The notes below the pieces were generated by a model. That model was not told the DNA's origin, did not search any database, and saw nothing but the letters and a program-made list of their open reading frames with translations. The translations under genes were made by a program, and so were the position numbers. From Neolentinus lepideus HHB14362 ss-1 (lineage: Eukaryota > Basidiomycota > Agaricomycetes > Gloeophyllales > Gloeophyllaceae), in NCBI GenBank assembly GCA_001632425.1, contig KV425623.1, positions 73,555 to 137,554 of the forward strand: a DNA stretch of 64,000 nucleotides. The letters are read 5' to 3'. Below are positions 31,306-42,939 of the stretch, piece by piece (within the stretch, counting starts at the first letter, position 1; the number at the start of each line of letters is the position of its first letter).

Positions 31306-32819
31306 ATGGCGGCATACTCGCTGCCTGTCATGATCATGGCCATGGCCCCTGCTGACGCCCAGCGACCCTCCATGCGCAGAAAATCATCCGCACAGAATCT
31401 GTTGTCGTCGTTCAAGTCGAATGGCGGTTCAAGCTCGTCGAATCCGCTGCCTCCACCTCCGCCTAACCCAATTTCCATCTCTACCAGCGCTGTGCCCCCT
31501 GCGAATCATTCGTATGGGTCTGGGACACCGACGACTTCGACACCTGTCAGCAGGGAGTGGGATGTGCAATCGTTGACATCCGACGGGCTGCCATCAGCAG
31601 CGGGCGCGATAAACGGGAGTCCAGCGTTGGGGACGGGGACATCGGTGGAGTACTTGAGGGACTTGGTACAGAAGAGGATAATCACGCTCACTTATATGCG
31701 GAATGTCCATGATGGGTACGTCTAACTGTTACTCAGGAGTGTGCACCATGCCAAATGGGAGACAGCCGGAGTCACTGGTTTCATACTATCATGATGTCGC
31801 GGTCAGAGCTCGATAGAGTGTTCAATAACACAGCTATGAAGAAACGGTGAGATTCTGGTGCCACTGTGACCTCTGGTGCACGATTTAAGCTGCCCAGCTA
31901 ATCAGGACATATCGCTTTGCTGTCCTCGGCATGTCGCTCTCCACATTATTCGACATTCAACAACCGCAGGACCTTCTCCGAGGACTCTTGAACACACTGA
32001 CTGAGTATGATAACATGAAGGAAGGGGACGAGAGGCCCAGAGTGGTGCGTGACTGCTTTCAATCTTGTGTACTGGACTCCTGCGTGATCTGCTATTCCTT
32101 CAGAAACTATTCAGTAGATCAAAACTGTCGAAGCGACAAGCAGGTGCAATGAGTGATTACGCAATCTCCTACTCCGACTCTGCAGATACCTCGTACCTAA
32201 TGATGCCACACATGGTGCGTACTTCGACTTTTGTCATGTCCTGCACTAACAAACCGACGTTCGTCAGCCATTTTCCCTTGATTACCACCAAACCCTTCTC
32301 TCCCTCCTTGACATACTGTCCGAGTTGTACAACAAAATCCTCCGCTTCCTCGGCCCCTCGCCGTTCCCCAGCGCGCAACACATGCTAGGACCATTAGGCC
32401 TGCTGTCTCCACATCCCGGCGTATCTTACCTGTTCTCACAGCAAGGGGATGGCGAAAGCGACAGCGGTCTTTGGGGCATAGCGAACGCGCATGGCACGCC
32501 TCAATCGCAAGTTCCGTTCGGTGGGATGACAGGCTTGGGAGGCTTGAGCGGTCCACCGCCCACTTGGACGCCTGCTCTCGGGGAGAGCGTGCTCAAAATT
32601 GATGGAAAATTCAAGGTCGGAGACATCTCTGCCACGCAGTGTTGAACTGTGTACTCACTAAACCCTCAGAAAATTACCTCAATGTTATTGAAAGAGCTTG
32701 ACACCTTCGCACGGAACAGCATTAAAGATGAACTGGCGTCTCTCGACCCGCTTCTGCGAAATGTTGCTGTGACTGAGGATAGTCGCGAACAGTACGACTT
32801 CGAGGGCAGCATGGAGTGA
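31306..32819 (+). CDS. conserved fungal protein of unknown function
   Basis: Seen: ATG 31306. The first exon is Ser/Pro-rich and low-complexity (about 100 residues, with RRKSSAQNLLSSF) before SVEYLRDLVQKRIITLTYMR and NVHDG. An intron (donor GTACGT, acceptor GACAG) leads to RSHWFHTIMMSRSELDRVFN, NTAMKKR and, after another intron, TYRFAVLGMSLSTLFDIQQP with QDLLRGLLNTLTEYDN. Later exons have SKRQAGAMSDYAISYSDSAD, FPLDYHQTLLSLLDILSELY-like text in a spliced frame (about 32265-32330), RFLGPSPFPSAQHMLGPLGL and LLSPHPGVSYLFS, ending FEGSMEWSTOP at TGA 32817-32819. I know this pattern as a widespread basidiomycete protein without an assigned role. No catalytic motif is visible. It shares a probable promoter with NTF2. 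Confidence 0.8.
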
Positions 32820-33579
32820 CGGTTCGGAGGATTTCCGTGGACTGGTATTGTTCTTTGTATCTTTATTTTCTGTTCAGATTATTCAGTACTATCTCCTTTC
32901 TCGTCTCCAGTGTGTTATGTTTTGTACGATTCTTCGGGTACCATTACTATTGGATAAACTTCGCTACCTTTGTCTCTTAGTGTTGGCTCCGATGACACGG
33001 CAAACTCATCCCTCGATTCATCCCACGTGCTTTCAAGTTTTAATCTAGCTGCCTGGTTCTGCGTTTGAAGCAACATTCTAACAGCTGGTCAAGGTTAGTA
33101 TCGCTGGCTTAGTTTGCCATACCCCGCTCACCGTATGATTAGCTTCTAAGTGAAATGATGGCCCTCTTGACTGGCTTTGCATCCGTGACGCAGAGGCCTT
33201 TTTTGAGCTAGTGACGGGCACCCAGCGCTTCGCGCTTGGACCGTACTCGCCTACTAAGTCTTTTTAGGAGACGCGTACCAAGTCCACTTGGACCGGTGCT
33301 ACGCCACTGACGCACTGTCCCCGATGGCTCGCTAATGTAACTTGTGCGACCGTGATGGAGGTTGGTTCTCGCGAGTTGCCGAAATACGATCCGCGCACTC
33401 TCAGCGTAAGCCTGTACAAGTCTACATCTGACATTCGTCCATCAAGTATAGCATCCGCGCCAAGGGATGCTGAGGCTCAAGTGGCGATTTTTTTTCTTCA
33501 ACTGGTGATTCATCAACCTTCTACACGACCCTCTCCTGGATGGTTTCTCTCGTATCTGATACTCTCAATGTACATCTCT
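32820..33579. other. intergenic
   Basis: No gene recognised. A stretch near 33170-33310 is rich in short inverted motifs (for example CAAGTCCACTTGGACC), possibly structural or repeat-derived. The right end is the 3' flank of kepC. Confidence 0.4.
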
Positions 33580-33993
33580 TCACACTTCCACATCCTTCCT
33601 GTAAGTGGTGGTTTCTTCTGCACGCTTTCCCCACCAGTCAGTATCAAGTGCTGCCAGCTCAAGTCAGTAAGTCCGCAACCCACTATCACCGACGATATAC
33701 TCACATAAGGTCGTGGTTGGTATGTAGATGCTGGTCGGGAAGAAGCTCAGTGAAGTGCCGCGTTTATCCGAGTCGTCTTTGGCCGCTTAGCATGTCGATT
33801 AATTACGTGTTCTTCCATAGGCTTAACTGACCCACCTGCAGCATCTGTGAACCCAGTTCGATGGAATTAGAAAGTGAGGCATGAAGGTAGGCTGCACATC
33901 ACCTGCCGTAACTCCCTGGGGCAAGGCAAAAGCGAGATCCACTCCAAATGCAGCGGTCAAGATCACGGCGATGAGCTTCGCAGACGTCTTCAT
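33580..33993 (-). CDS. secreted repeat-family precursor kepC with one WWGKR site
   Basis: Seen: exon 1 (33993-33903) encodes the signal peptide MKTSAKLIAVILTAAFG followed by VDLAFALPQGVTA. A 9-nt microexon (33844-33836), exon 3 (33785-33705) and exon 4 (33650-33580) follow, all joined at phase 1 by introns of 50-58 nt, giving 83 residues. Exon 3 encodes AAKDDSDKRGTSLSFFPTS with IYIPTTTL. Exon 4 encodes SLDTDWWGKRAEETTTYRKD and ends VEV, TGA at 33580-33582. There are two Lys-Arg sites, the second in the W-W-G-K-R-A-E context also found in kepB. Inferred: a Kex2-processed secreted precursor of the same family, with a single WWG-ending peptide. The 9-nt exon is the least certain part; without that intron the frame ends early in exon 3. 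Confidence 0.68.
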
Positions 33994-34042
33994 GATGTGT
34001 TAGGTATTTCCGGTTTGCTTGGGAGCGGTACGCTCACGGGCT

Positions 34043-34049
34043 CTTTATA
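34043..34049 (-). promoter_or_regulatory. TATA box of kepC
   Basis: TATAAAG on the minus strand about 50 nt upstream of the kepC ATG, at a spacing like that of kepB. Confidence 0.6.
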
Positions 34050-34929
34050 CTCTAGGCCATACCTTCAAGCTGCGAGAAGCAGTGTTCTGCGCCTACGACT
34101 CGTCACTGGTTCTACTTGGCTCTCATGAGGTCGTAGCTCTCGTCCTGTCTAGGTGGCACAGCCACTCAATGTCCGGTGAGTACTGTTATATGGTTACGGT
34201 GATGATTAATGAGGTGTTTGTATGTCGAATTAGAACATCACAGGACAGACAGAACGAGTCCATTGCACCAGTAAGGTTTGTTCTGGGCGGGTAACCTTCT
34301 GTTCGAGATCACGATGTGGATTATCTCGAACTCGCTCGTGTAATTGGCAGCAATAACTATAGCCTGTCTTCGAAAGAGGACTGGACTTCACTATAATGCC
34401 TCGGAACCAACTAATCAATTTAGCTGGGCAGGTTTTATACGTGAAGACGGGATCATCAAGTACGCTCACGGTTGCCCTAGCAAAAAGGCTGCATGGGTTC
34501 TTCCGCATTCACTGATGAACTCAACTGCGATTTCAGCTTCCATGGCCTCTAGTATGGAATCCGAACGTTACTCTCATCGCTGGCCCTCGGACACATGTCT
34601 ATAGGACCATCGTCTTTGCCTCACAGCATATGATACGGTGATTGACAATATCTGTGAGTGGGGCACTGTATGACTTTTAGTCCGTGAGTCGTGAGGGAGC
34701 CAACTTAGACGACGATGAGCTTATGTGCAGGGCATATCACCGGGTCGTGGTACTTCAGCTTCGGCCAACCTCAGGCTGACTCATCACTAAATGGCTGGAC
34801 TCCAGCCTGGCCAACTGTCAATGGCATCGACTGTCCAGTTGATTCAACTCATATTCAGACATGATTGGGCCATTTTACAGAAACAAATATACATAGACCA
34901 TTGAGTTTTGACATACAGGGAAAAGAGAT
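34050..34929. other. intergenic with a short sequence also present near 54.8 kb
   Basis: No gene supported. About 35 nt here (GTGAGTCGTGAGGGAGCC and flank, near 34684) recur near 54819 (GTGAGTCGTGAAGGAGCC), and a nearby piece (ATCAAGTACGCTCACG near 34454) recurs near 54752. This suggests an old dispersed repeat. Confidence 0.35.
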
Positions 34930-36883
34930 GCATTTATCTCATTTTGTGATGCTGGTGTGGCCCTACATTGCCCCGGATGAAAAGTGGCAGGAACAGCCAC
35001 AAACCATCTTCTGGAGAAACTCTCCATTGACTCATACCTATCAGGTTGTTAGAATGAGTCTGAATGACATGGAGTGTGATCTGAAGCCCCGACTTACAGA
35101 CAGAATCTGCAACTCAACTGTCACAGTCTCATGGCCTTCCTTGTTGATGTTCCGGATGTTGAGTATCAACCGAGATACCTTGAGTGCACTGAGTATCACT
35201 CTCGAGTGTAAGTAGATGGAACACACTGATATAGAATATATAGCGGAGGTGATACTGCAGCAATGTTGAAGTTTCAAAATGACAGATGAGAGGAAGTAAC
35301 AAAACTCACGAAAAGCCAATGAGAATTAATTCGCAGTCATGGTATACATACAAAAATGTCATTGCCACTGCAGCTCCTCCTGTCCATGATCATGAGATAC
35401 AATTAAAAAGACTGATAAGAACTGGACTCACCAAATATTCTTTAGATTATTTGTCAGTCACTGATGCAGCCTCTGAATAGGAAAAAAAAACATACACAAA
35501 GAGGTATGCAGCACCATCCCTGAGAAAAATATGTACCATTGGGGAGAGATGGTGCATCTCATACAATTTTATACCATGGTGCCAGGCAGGAGCAAAACAC
35601 TTGTAGGCAAGAAGTACAAAATACAGACCTTCCATATTTGTGCAGGTTAATATCTTATCTCTAGTGAGGAAGACAACCTTTATACCATTAATTGACAAAG
35701 TCAGAGCCCTGATGATTGTTATAATAGATAAATGGCTTCACAGCAGGACAAGACCTACCATGATGCTAAGGCAAGTCCAGTATATGTACTTGCCTCTGAC
35801 ATAATCAGACAGCCAGGCCAAGGGATCTCTGGAGGATGTGGATAAACAGTAGCATGCTTCATCTCCACAATTGTTGTAGCAGCAGTTGTCTAAAGGATGG
35901 TGCTGTTATCCTGATGATGTCAAAGATCATGAGTTGTATTCATGCCACAATCATTGCTGAAACATGCATCAGCTGGTTCAAGCCATGTAGTGTGAAGACT
36001 CACATATATAACAAATGGATACTACTGCAAGTACTGCAGCAGATATTAGTACATATGCCAGGGGAAGTCAGCAACATATCATACTCTGCTTGCTGCGGCC
36101 ATACACAGCCCAGATTCTAAGGGCCAAGAATGCTTCCACAGCCCAGCTTAAGATGGGTAATACATTGCTGACAGGATATCAACCTACATAATCACTTGCA
36201 AGGCACATTCACTCACAAAGCATCAAATCAAACCACATAGCATAATGACAGCTAAAACTATTACAATGAGCAGGTAAATGTGATGATAGCTTATATTTGA
36301 CTCACAACTATACTTCAATAAGTAACTATGACTCAATTGCAGTCAAAGATAACACTCACATGGAGTGAAGCATTGGTGTTTGTCTTGACTATTAGAGTGT
36401 CATTGTTCAGCATCAACTGGAGTGCACAAAAGCAGTACCTGAAATATCCCACCTATTAAAGAGTTATGAGCTCTGGTATCTCTAGGAAGAGAAACACATG
36501 TCACATACGCAAGGAAGAATACACTTATATATCTGATGAACAGGTAAAGGAATTTTACTGCAGTCCACTTTGATCTGGTATTGACTGTGAATCTCACATA
36601 GTATCCGAGGAGTCTCTGTGCTTACCTCCAGACAGTCAAGACCTAGTTTATGAATGGTGATATGGATATCATGATAGTGAATGAGAGCAACAAAGGTACA
36701 TTACCTCCTGCTCTAGTGTTAAGCAGATATCATAGAGCAGACATGCCAATGCAGCAGCTAGACACAGCATTATCAAACGAAGTCCACGGAGCATAGGATG
36801 AAGGGAAGAACACTACCATTGACATAGTTGACATGTCTAATGTCATCCAGAGCCTGCACAAGCTGCTGAAACTCAGATGCCAT
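34930..36883 (-). CDS. DUF6533-type multi-pass membrane protein (first of two)
   Basis: Seen: ATG 36883 begins MASEFQQLVQALDDIRHVNY. After a short intron a hydrophobic segment reads LMLCLAAALACLLYDICLTL followed by EQEV, the Y-D-x-x-L-T-x-x-x-E signature of the DUF6533 N-terminal helix. The next exon is WTAVKFLYLFIRYISVFFLA (R-Y pattern). Further short AT-rich exons carry hydrophobic segments, and near 35210-35100 the sequence SRLILNIRNINKEGHETVTV resembles the usual C-terminal R-L-I-L-N-x-R. Known: these are about 7-TM proteins abundant in agaricomycetes, of unknown role. Exons are many and small, and I could not phase them all, so the 3' boundary is approximate. The region is distinctly more AT-rich than its neighbours. 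Confidence 0.6.
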
Positions 36884-37411
36884 ACCGGTACCGGGAGGGT
36901 ATGTCTTCAGGATCGCGGTTACTGGAGTCTACATTAATATAAAACAATGTGGTTGTGGGTCCCTATCATCCATCATGATTGTCCGAGTCCATGGCAGCGG
37001 AACAACCTTAGCCATATCATACACTGTGTTCTGGACTCGCGTGTTTGGGAATCAAGTAGATATGAGCACAAGTTCTACTCTCACGTATCTGAATGCCAGA
37101 GCACATGTCTTTGCTGAGCCTCGAGTACGTGTGACTAGGCGCAAGCACGCGGGCATGCGACACCTTCAGATGCATTATTTATTTGTGGCTCTGACTAGAT
37201 GCATCTACCCGGCGTATTCTTAGCTACTACAACCTCGTGTACCTGTGCCTGGTTTCAAGCACATTGCTATTGGCTTCGTTGGTCTCTTCAGCTTCAGTTG
37301 CAGTCAGGAATGTGCTAAGTCCAACTTGGACTGAGTTTTAATAATTCAGACTCCAACCGCCCTGGCGCCGCTTCCTCACCCCCTGTTGATATATATATCT
37401 GACCACCATCG
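36884..37411. other. intergenic
   Basis: Promoter side of the DUF6533 gene. It contains two pieces (near 37114 and 37229) of the dispersed 'GAGTACSTGTG' motif found again near 38.7-38.95 kb. No gene. Confidence 0.4.
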
Positions 37412-38500
37412 ATGTCCCTCTCTCTCCATCTCTCACCCCCACTTACTCTTCATTCTCATCGTCTACAGCGAGCTGCAGCCAACGCCAGCGCATATATCTC
37501 CATATTCAACGTCTTTAATCCACCTTCCAGCCTTCGCCAGAGCTTGAGTGAGCACGAGGTATTGTTGCCCTTTGCCTCCATCTTTTTCGAAGAGCTTGAC
37601 TCGGTATATGCATCTCCCCGAACTCCCTCAGTCAATCCCGATCAAGAATCCGGGTTTCATGAACCCGTGCAATTCCCTAGACCTGTATGTGCCTTCCACA
37701 ACACCCGTAATCATTCTCGTCCCTACGATTTATGGATAGGGATCTACAGTCCACGGGGACGCTCGAGTATGGCACATTCGGCATTGTGAGTCCCGCAGTC
37801 GCACCTCGCTGACCGAGTCAAGGCCGCCTGCAGGTCGATGTCGTGCGCCGCCAGTGTGGCTACATACACAAATCCATCGACAAGCAGTTTGTGCTGCGAA
37901 ATGCCAAGATGGGCTGTACCCTTCCATCCCATCAGCAAACTGCCCACCCCCGCTCACCATTATACACCCACAGCAAAGCAATGCTTCCCCCAAGTCGAGC
38001 ACGACCTCCTCCTACGGGCCTTGAAGCACGACAGCCGCTGGGCGCCGCACCCCCTATCCACGTACTAAATCTCGACACACCTCAACCTCGTGATGGACTA
38101 TGCGGAGCGTCTTCAAGTCGAGCCCGCTCTCGATGAAGCTCACAGAATCCGACATGCGCTGGTGGGCTCACGAAATCGTCAGCGCGATCCACTGGTGTCA
38201 CTCACAGGCTTTGTCGACCATCTGTCTATCTACGCACACGCTGACTCCCACATCAAGCCACAAAACTTTGTTCTTGCCTCCTCCGCGCGCTTGCAGCTCA
38301 TCGACTTTGGCACCGCGGCACCGCTGCTCCTTTCCCGTGCAGACGGAAGCCGGCGCGTGCCCCGGTGCTACTGCCTCTTCCCGTGCGACTACATCTCGCC
38401 CGAAATCCTCGCGGCGCACGAGCAGGCGCTCGTGACACTCGACACGGACGGCAAGGGTGAGGGTGACGGGTATGGGCGCGAGACGGACTGGTGAGGCGCA
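37412..38500 (+). pseudogene. protein kinase pseudogene (AGC/rho-kinase-like)
   Basis: Seen in successive frames: STGTLEYGTFGIVS (glycine loop), a broken IDKQFVLRNAK, VEHDLLLRALKHDSRWAPH, THLNLVMDYAE (hinge), SPLSMKLTESDMRWWAHEIV followed by SAIHWCHSQ, SHIKPQNFVLASSARLQLID with FGTAAPL (the catalytic loop has lost H-R-D-x-K in part; the DFG-equivalent is I-D-F-G), CDYISPEILAAHEQALVTL, and YGRETDW followed by TGA at 38492-38494. At least three frame changes and a stop lie inside the domain, and no intron is evident between the hinge and the activation segment. It is dead. It could be a processed copy, or a decayed tandem copy of a kinase repeated in this clade. Confidence 0.65.
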
Positions 38501-38599
38501 GGTGTGATGCTGTACGAGATACGAAGGCATACTCTGCATTGTTATTGTCTCACCGCCGCACCCCACGCAGGCCAGTTATCTGCGCTTACTCGAGAGCCT

Positions 38600-40639
38600 G
38601 TTTTATTTATTAATTAATATATATTTGATATTTGTTAATGATATGGATAATGCGTATATAAAAGTATCTGTGATTATTTATATCCTGGACTAGGCAAAAG
38701 TATTCAATCTTTGGGTAGAGCACGTAGACTCAGGTACTGGAACTTAGCATATGCCTTGCAGACAAACATGCTCGGAGCTTTAAGTTTACTGTGTAGGCAC
38801 AGGTATTCACAAACCTAATACTACGTGAATTTAAGGTTCGAGTACCTGTGACTAATAGTAAGTGTCAAAGTTAAAGGCGGCCACGTGTTTACGGCCCAAA
38901 CAGATGGGCCGGTCGCGTGTAGGCTCAGGTATTCGAACCTAAAATACTTGTGCTTGGAACGCAGTGATATCGATATCATAGAAGCCGGGCATACTCTAGC
39001 AGCTGTTCGGTGCTGGTATCCTTAGTCCGAGTAGTTCACTGTCACACTAGTAAGACTCCTCCCTAGTATGTTAAAGGCGCAGACCGAGCTTTATACGCAA
39101 GATTTGCCTACTTCCCCGACTCCCACGGTAAGTGGGGGAGGGTTCTGTCAGGGAGAAATGGCGATGCTACCTATACGCGCGGGTATCTCGTGTGAACAAC
39201 TCACTTAAGTACGCTACGCAGTCATCCCGACTATCGTCATCATCATGCTTGTTCGCTCTATCGCAGTATCGATATCGTGTTTCGCACCTTCCTCGTCCAG
39301 GAACGCCTCTCGCGAATATCTAATGGAAACAACAGACCCTTGGGTGCCGAAACAGTAGTGTTTTGTTCTACACCGATAGTGAACTGGTTCAACTGGAGGT
39401 CTTCTAATAAATATTCTCCATCCTCGTATTTACTATGCACTGTACAATAGCTATGAAAATCTATGCATTCATCACTAGTGCCAGGCAATTTCTGACTCAT
39501 ATGGAATCGGGGACTGGCGCTTGCGCCGCTACGATGCGATTGTCCTATAGCGAAACATCTACATACAGGGTACATACAGGGGTGTGAAATTTCTGAATGG
39601 ATCGCCATCATGGGATCGTGAACCCAAGTACAGGTCTAGCACTACTCCCTCACTGTTCAAAGTTCTTGTCGATTAACTGAGCATGCTATGACGATGGACT
39701 TTCTATTTCTGCGACACCGATTTATGGTCCACCACAACAAACATATGCGCGCGAACACAAAAGGACAGTACTCAGTATTCATCTATCAATCACCGAGTTA
39801 ACGACATCTATATGGTGCATCTGTGATATGGGGACACTGGAAGATACCACAAATAGGGTGAGCTTCTAGTCAACTTCTTGTGAACGCGATACCGTCATCA
39901 CTCATGGGATGATATATCTCCATCCCGCCTCCCCTGATTAATACTAAGGCTCGGATGCTTCCCTCGTCTGGCGGAAGTACAGCCAAGAAAGCGCACAATA
40001 CGATCGTTGTAACTGGCCGAATATGTACTCTTTCAACTCGTAGTGTGCGAGTTCGACGAGCACAATCAGCTATTTGTGCGAGAAACTATCGCTATGAATG
40101 TTTTCTCATGACCTGTAGCCCCATTTCAGCGATGGTCAGTGGTTACAGACTAGAACTTGATATGCACCGTTCCGCACATCTACTGGGAAAGATACAAGAA
40201 GGCAATGACAAATGGTTTGGCCAAATTTAGCCCCGCATCTGCTTCCCCTTCTTGCACCATTGCATTCGAGCGCAACGGCACACCCGAGTAGTACCGCTCG
40301 CTGAGTTCATCATATTTTGACTTTGTTCTGTGGAGCGCTAATACTGGTGCTGACATTCGTCTCAGATATTATCAGAATCAAAGAGCACTGGAGCAGAGCG
40401 AGCACAGCCCTTGCATACGTAGTATGTGAACGGTTTGAAACTGGCAACAGCCATAAGCTCACAGGCTGAGAGCAATTGAATCGCTGTACATGATGTACAT
40501 CTCTTTGACATTAATGTTCATTACCTTACATTGATTGAGATAAAATGTATTGTGGTACAATGCAAATGTCTTCGGCGTGTGTGCACCGGGTATCTATACG
40601 AGAGATGCCCACCCCATGCGGATGTTCTCTGCTCCTCAA
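38600..40639. other. intergenic with repeated 'caggtattcgaacct' motifs
   Basis: Near 38.71-38.97 kb four related pieces occur: TAGACTCAGGTACTGGAAC, TAGGCACAGGTATTCACAAA, GGTTCGAGTACCTGTGAC and TAGGCTCAGGTATTCGAACC. Some are in inverted orientation, as in small hairpin elements. The rest (39.1-40.6 kb) holds only short frames without motifs. Confidence 0.4.
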
Positions 40640-42190
40640 CTAGAGGTAAGCCTCTACGAAAGCCCCCCACTTCTCTATCACAGGCTTGACAATCGCCTCC
40701 CATTCCTTTCCTTTGTACCGTCCCTTTTCTACCCTTGCGAAGGAAAATATCTCTTTATGTTGTTTCCCGCCTATCAACAGTGAAGAATGAGACAAATGCA
40801 CATCAATCTAACTCAGCACTTACAGTCTGGACAGATCTTATACAACTTCCCCTTGCCCTTCTTCGGCGTCGGCGTCGGGTTCACCCTCTTCGGCGCACTA
40901 ACATTCGGCCACCCAGGATCGAGATACACCATACCCTCCGCGAGATCCTCGAGCTCCAAATGCACGAGGCGCTCTAACCGGTGGCACCACGCCCCCTTCT
41001 CGCCCGCCCGCACGCGTCCCTTCATCATGCTCTCCTTCGTATCGTTCTGGTCGGGATAATACCCGCGCAGCACCTGCTCCTTCGACCCACACTGCTTGCT
41101 CCATTGGTCGAGCCGCTTGACGAGGTTGACCGCGCGTCCGACCTTTAGGTAGACGAGCTTCGGCGAGTTGTCGAGGATCTCGAAGGTGTAGATGTATCCG
41201 GGCTGGTCGGCTGTGGACCGCGCGCGCTCCATCTCGGTTCGGAGCGCAACCTGCGTGGCTTCACTGAGGTAGTCCGGGATCCAATCTTTCGGGAATGTGA
41301 TAAGTAAGAGTGTCGTTGAGTAGTATGTATTAAAATCCCTTACCCGCAAATTTGATGAAATCCGATCCAGTCTTGCGTGAGTAAAACCCACTCGGTGACA
41401 TAATCTCTTTCGAATGCTGATGGCAATAGCGTATGACCTCGCCATCTTCCTCTAGCTCCTCCAGGCGGGAGCCAAGCTTGACCGTGCGCGAGCAACGCTT
41501 GCCAGCCTTCGTTATGCCGCTGCATTGGACGGAGTCGCCGTTGGTAATAGAGCTGACGGAAGGAGAAGGTGGAGGAGAAGAAGTTGCGCGCTTGTGTACT
41601 GGACGACGTAATGGAGACACCGAGACGGTTGGTTTTGATTTGGATGGTGGTGATGGAGAAAGGGGAGGAACGGGAGGAACGGGTTTGATATCAGAGTCCG
41701 AGACCGGGCGAGAGGGACGCGATGGACCAGTTAAATAAGGCACAGGGGAAAAAGTGGATGTGAGCTGGTCCGCGGTCGGTCGCTGGGGGCGTGGTCTCGG
41801 AGGTGGCGGAGTGGCAGGCGCCGAGACAGGTAACGTAGGATGAGGTGCTACGTTCGAAGGGGGGGACAGCGCATAATGCATCGTCATCGACTGTTGTCCT
41901 CCATAGTTATGATGTGGTACGGGTATCGATATCATTGCAGGCGGTCTGGGTAACGGTCCCGGAGGTGAATGGGGCTGTAAGTAAAGCACGTCACTCGAAG
42001 GAACTGGGAACGCAGGTGCAGACTCCGGCAACGAGGGAAGAGGCTTCAAAGTTGAGTCCCCTGCCTTCGATCCTATCCTGAATCCACCGATGAAACCAAG
42101 TTTCTTCTTCTTCGTTGCCTTCTCGGAGTCAGCCAAGGCGAGGGCGTCGAAACGTTGCACCAAATCATCGCTAGACTTGGAACTGGACAT
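40640..42190 (-). CDS. T5orf172/MUG113-type GIY-YIG-like domain protein
   Basis: Seen: ATG 42190 (MSSSKSSDDLVQRFDALALA). Residues about 25-215 are low-complexity and Pro/Ser-rich. Then a zinc-finger-like Cys/His cluster appears (VQCSGITKAGKRCSRTV ... VIRYCHQH). After an intron comes the T5orf172 domain: QPGYIYTFEILDNSPKLVYL followed by KVGRAVNLVKRLDQW (Y-x-Y / K-V-G-x-x-x-x-x-x-R-L), CHRLERLVHLELEDLAEGMV. A last intron (GTAAGTGC to TGTTGATAG) adds CGKQHKEIFSFARVEKGRY and ends AFVEAYL, TAG 40640-40642. Known: this GIY-YIG superfamily branch is widespread in fungi (S. pombe Mug113 is meiotically upregulated); nuclease activity is unproven. A broken relative lies just upstream at 42.9-43.3 kb. 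Confidence 0.85.
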
Positions 42191-42939
42191 ACTTCGTTTA
42201 GGTATAGGTATACAAAAGACCATAAAACGTGCGCATTAATATAAGCAGACACTTGCGAAGAAACTCGATACTAATAGCGATGTGTGTCGGTGGCACTGCC
42301 AGTGACAGTGCCCGTAAATACTCGCGCCCTTTGTGAATCGCAATGCGATTCCCCGAGGCTGTGCTGCGGCTGTGCACCGTAACTTCGCTGTGACGCGTGA
42401 CTGTCACTATCATATGAACGGCCTTCGTCTTCTAAGACAGCTGCTCTCCTAATACCAAGTCTGATTTGAGAGATGCAGTATCAAGTATAGCCTTCGTCTG
42501 GTGCAGAAAATACAATTTGTGCTATGCAAATTTACAGATCAAGCTGGGCTTACGCTGACAACCTTGATCTTGAAGGTCCCATGTATACTCTTCAAGTTGA
42601 TTCTATCTCCAAGAGACTCAAAATGGAGTCCAACCCATCGTAATATTTACTCAGACTCCTCCTCTGTGCCCCTCGAAAGTTCCCGGTCCCGTATTTATGA
42701 TGCCGGAGTTGCAACTGCCCCTACACATCCTCCCCTCCGTGAAAACAAGATACTCATACATAATTGTTGATGAAGCGCCCCCACTTATCGACCAAAGCCT
42801 TAACCAAGCAGTCGTATTAATTTTCCTCGTACGGTTCGTCCTCCATCCTTATAAACGCGAATATTTCCAGGTGTTTGCGGCGACTTACATCTAAGAAAAC
42901 ATAGAAGTCTCGCACACGAACAGGCTCCAAACGCCCCAC
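42191..42939. other. intergenic upstream of the T5orf172 gene
   Basis: Promoter side. Only short frames without motifs. Confidence 0.4.

Noticed and set aside
33513..33704. 63-codon minus frame over kepC
   Set aside because: Out of frame with the kepC exons and without a motif.
38710..38970. possible CRISPR-like array
   Set aside because: The repeats are irregular in spacing and orientation; CRISPR is not expected in a fungal nuclear genome.
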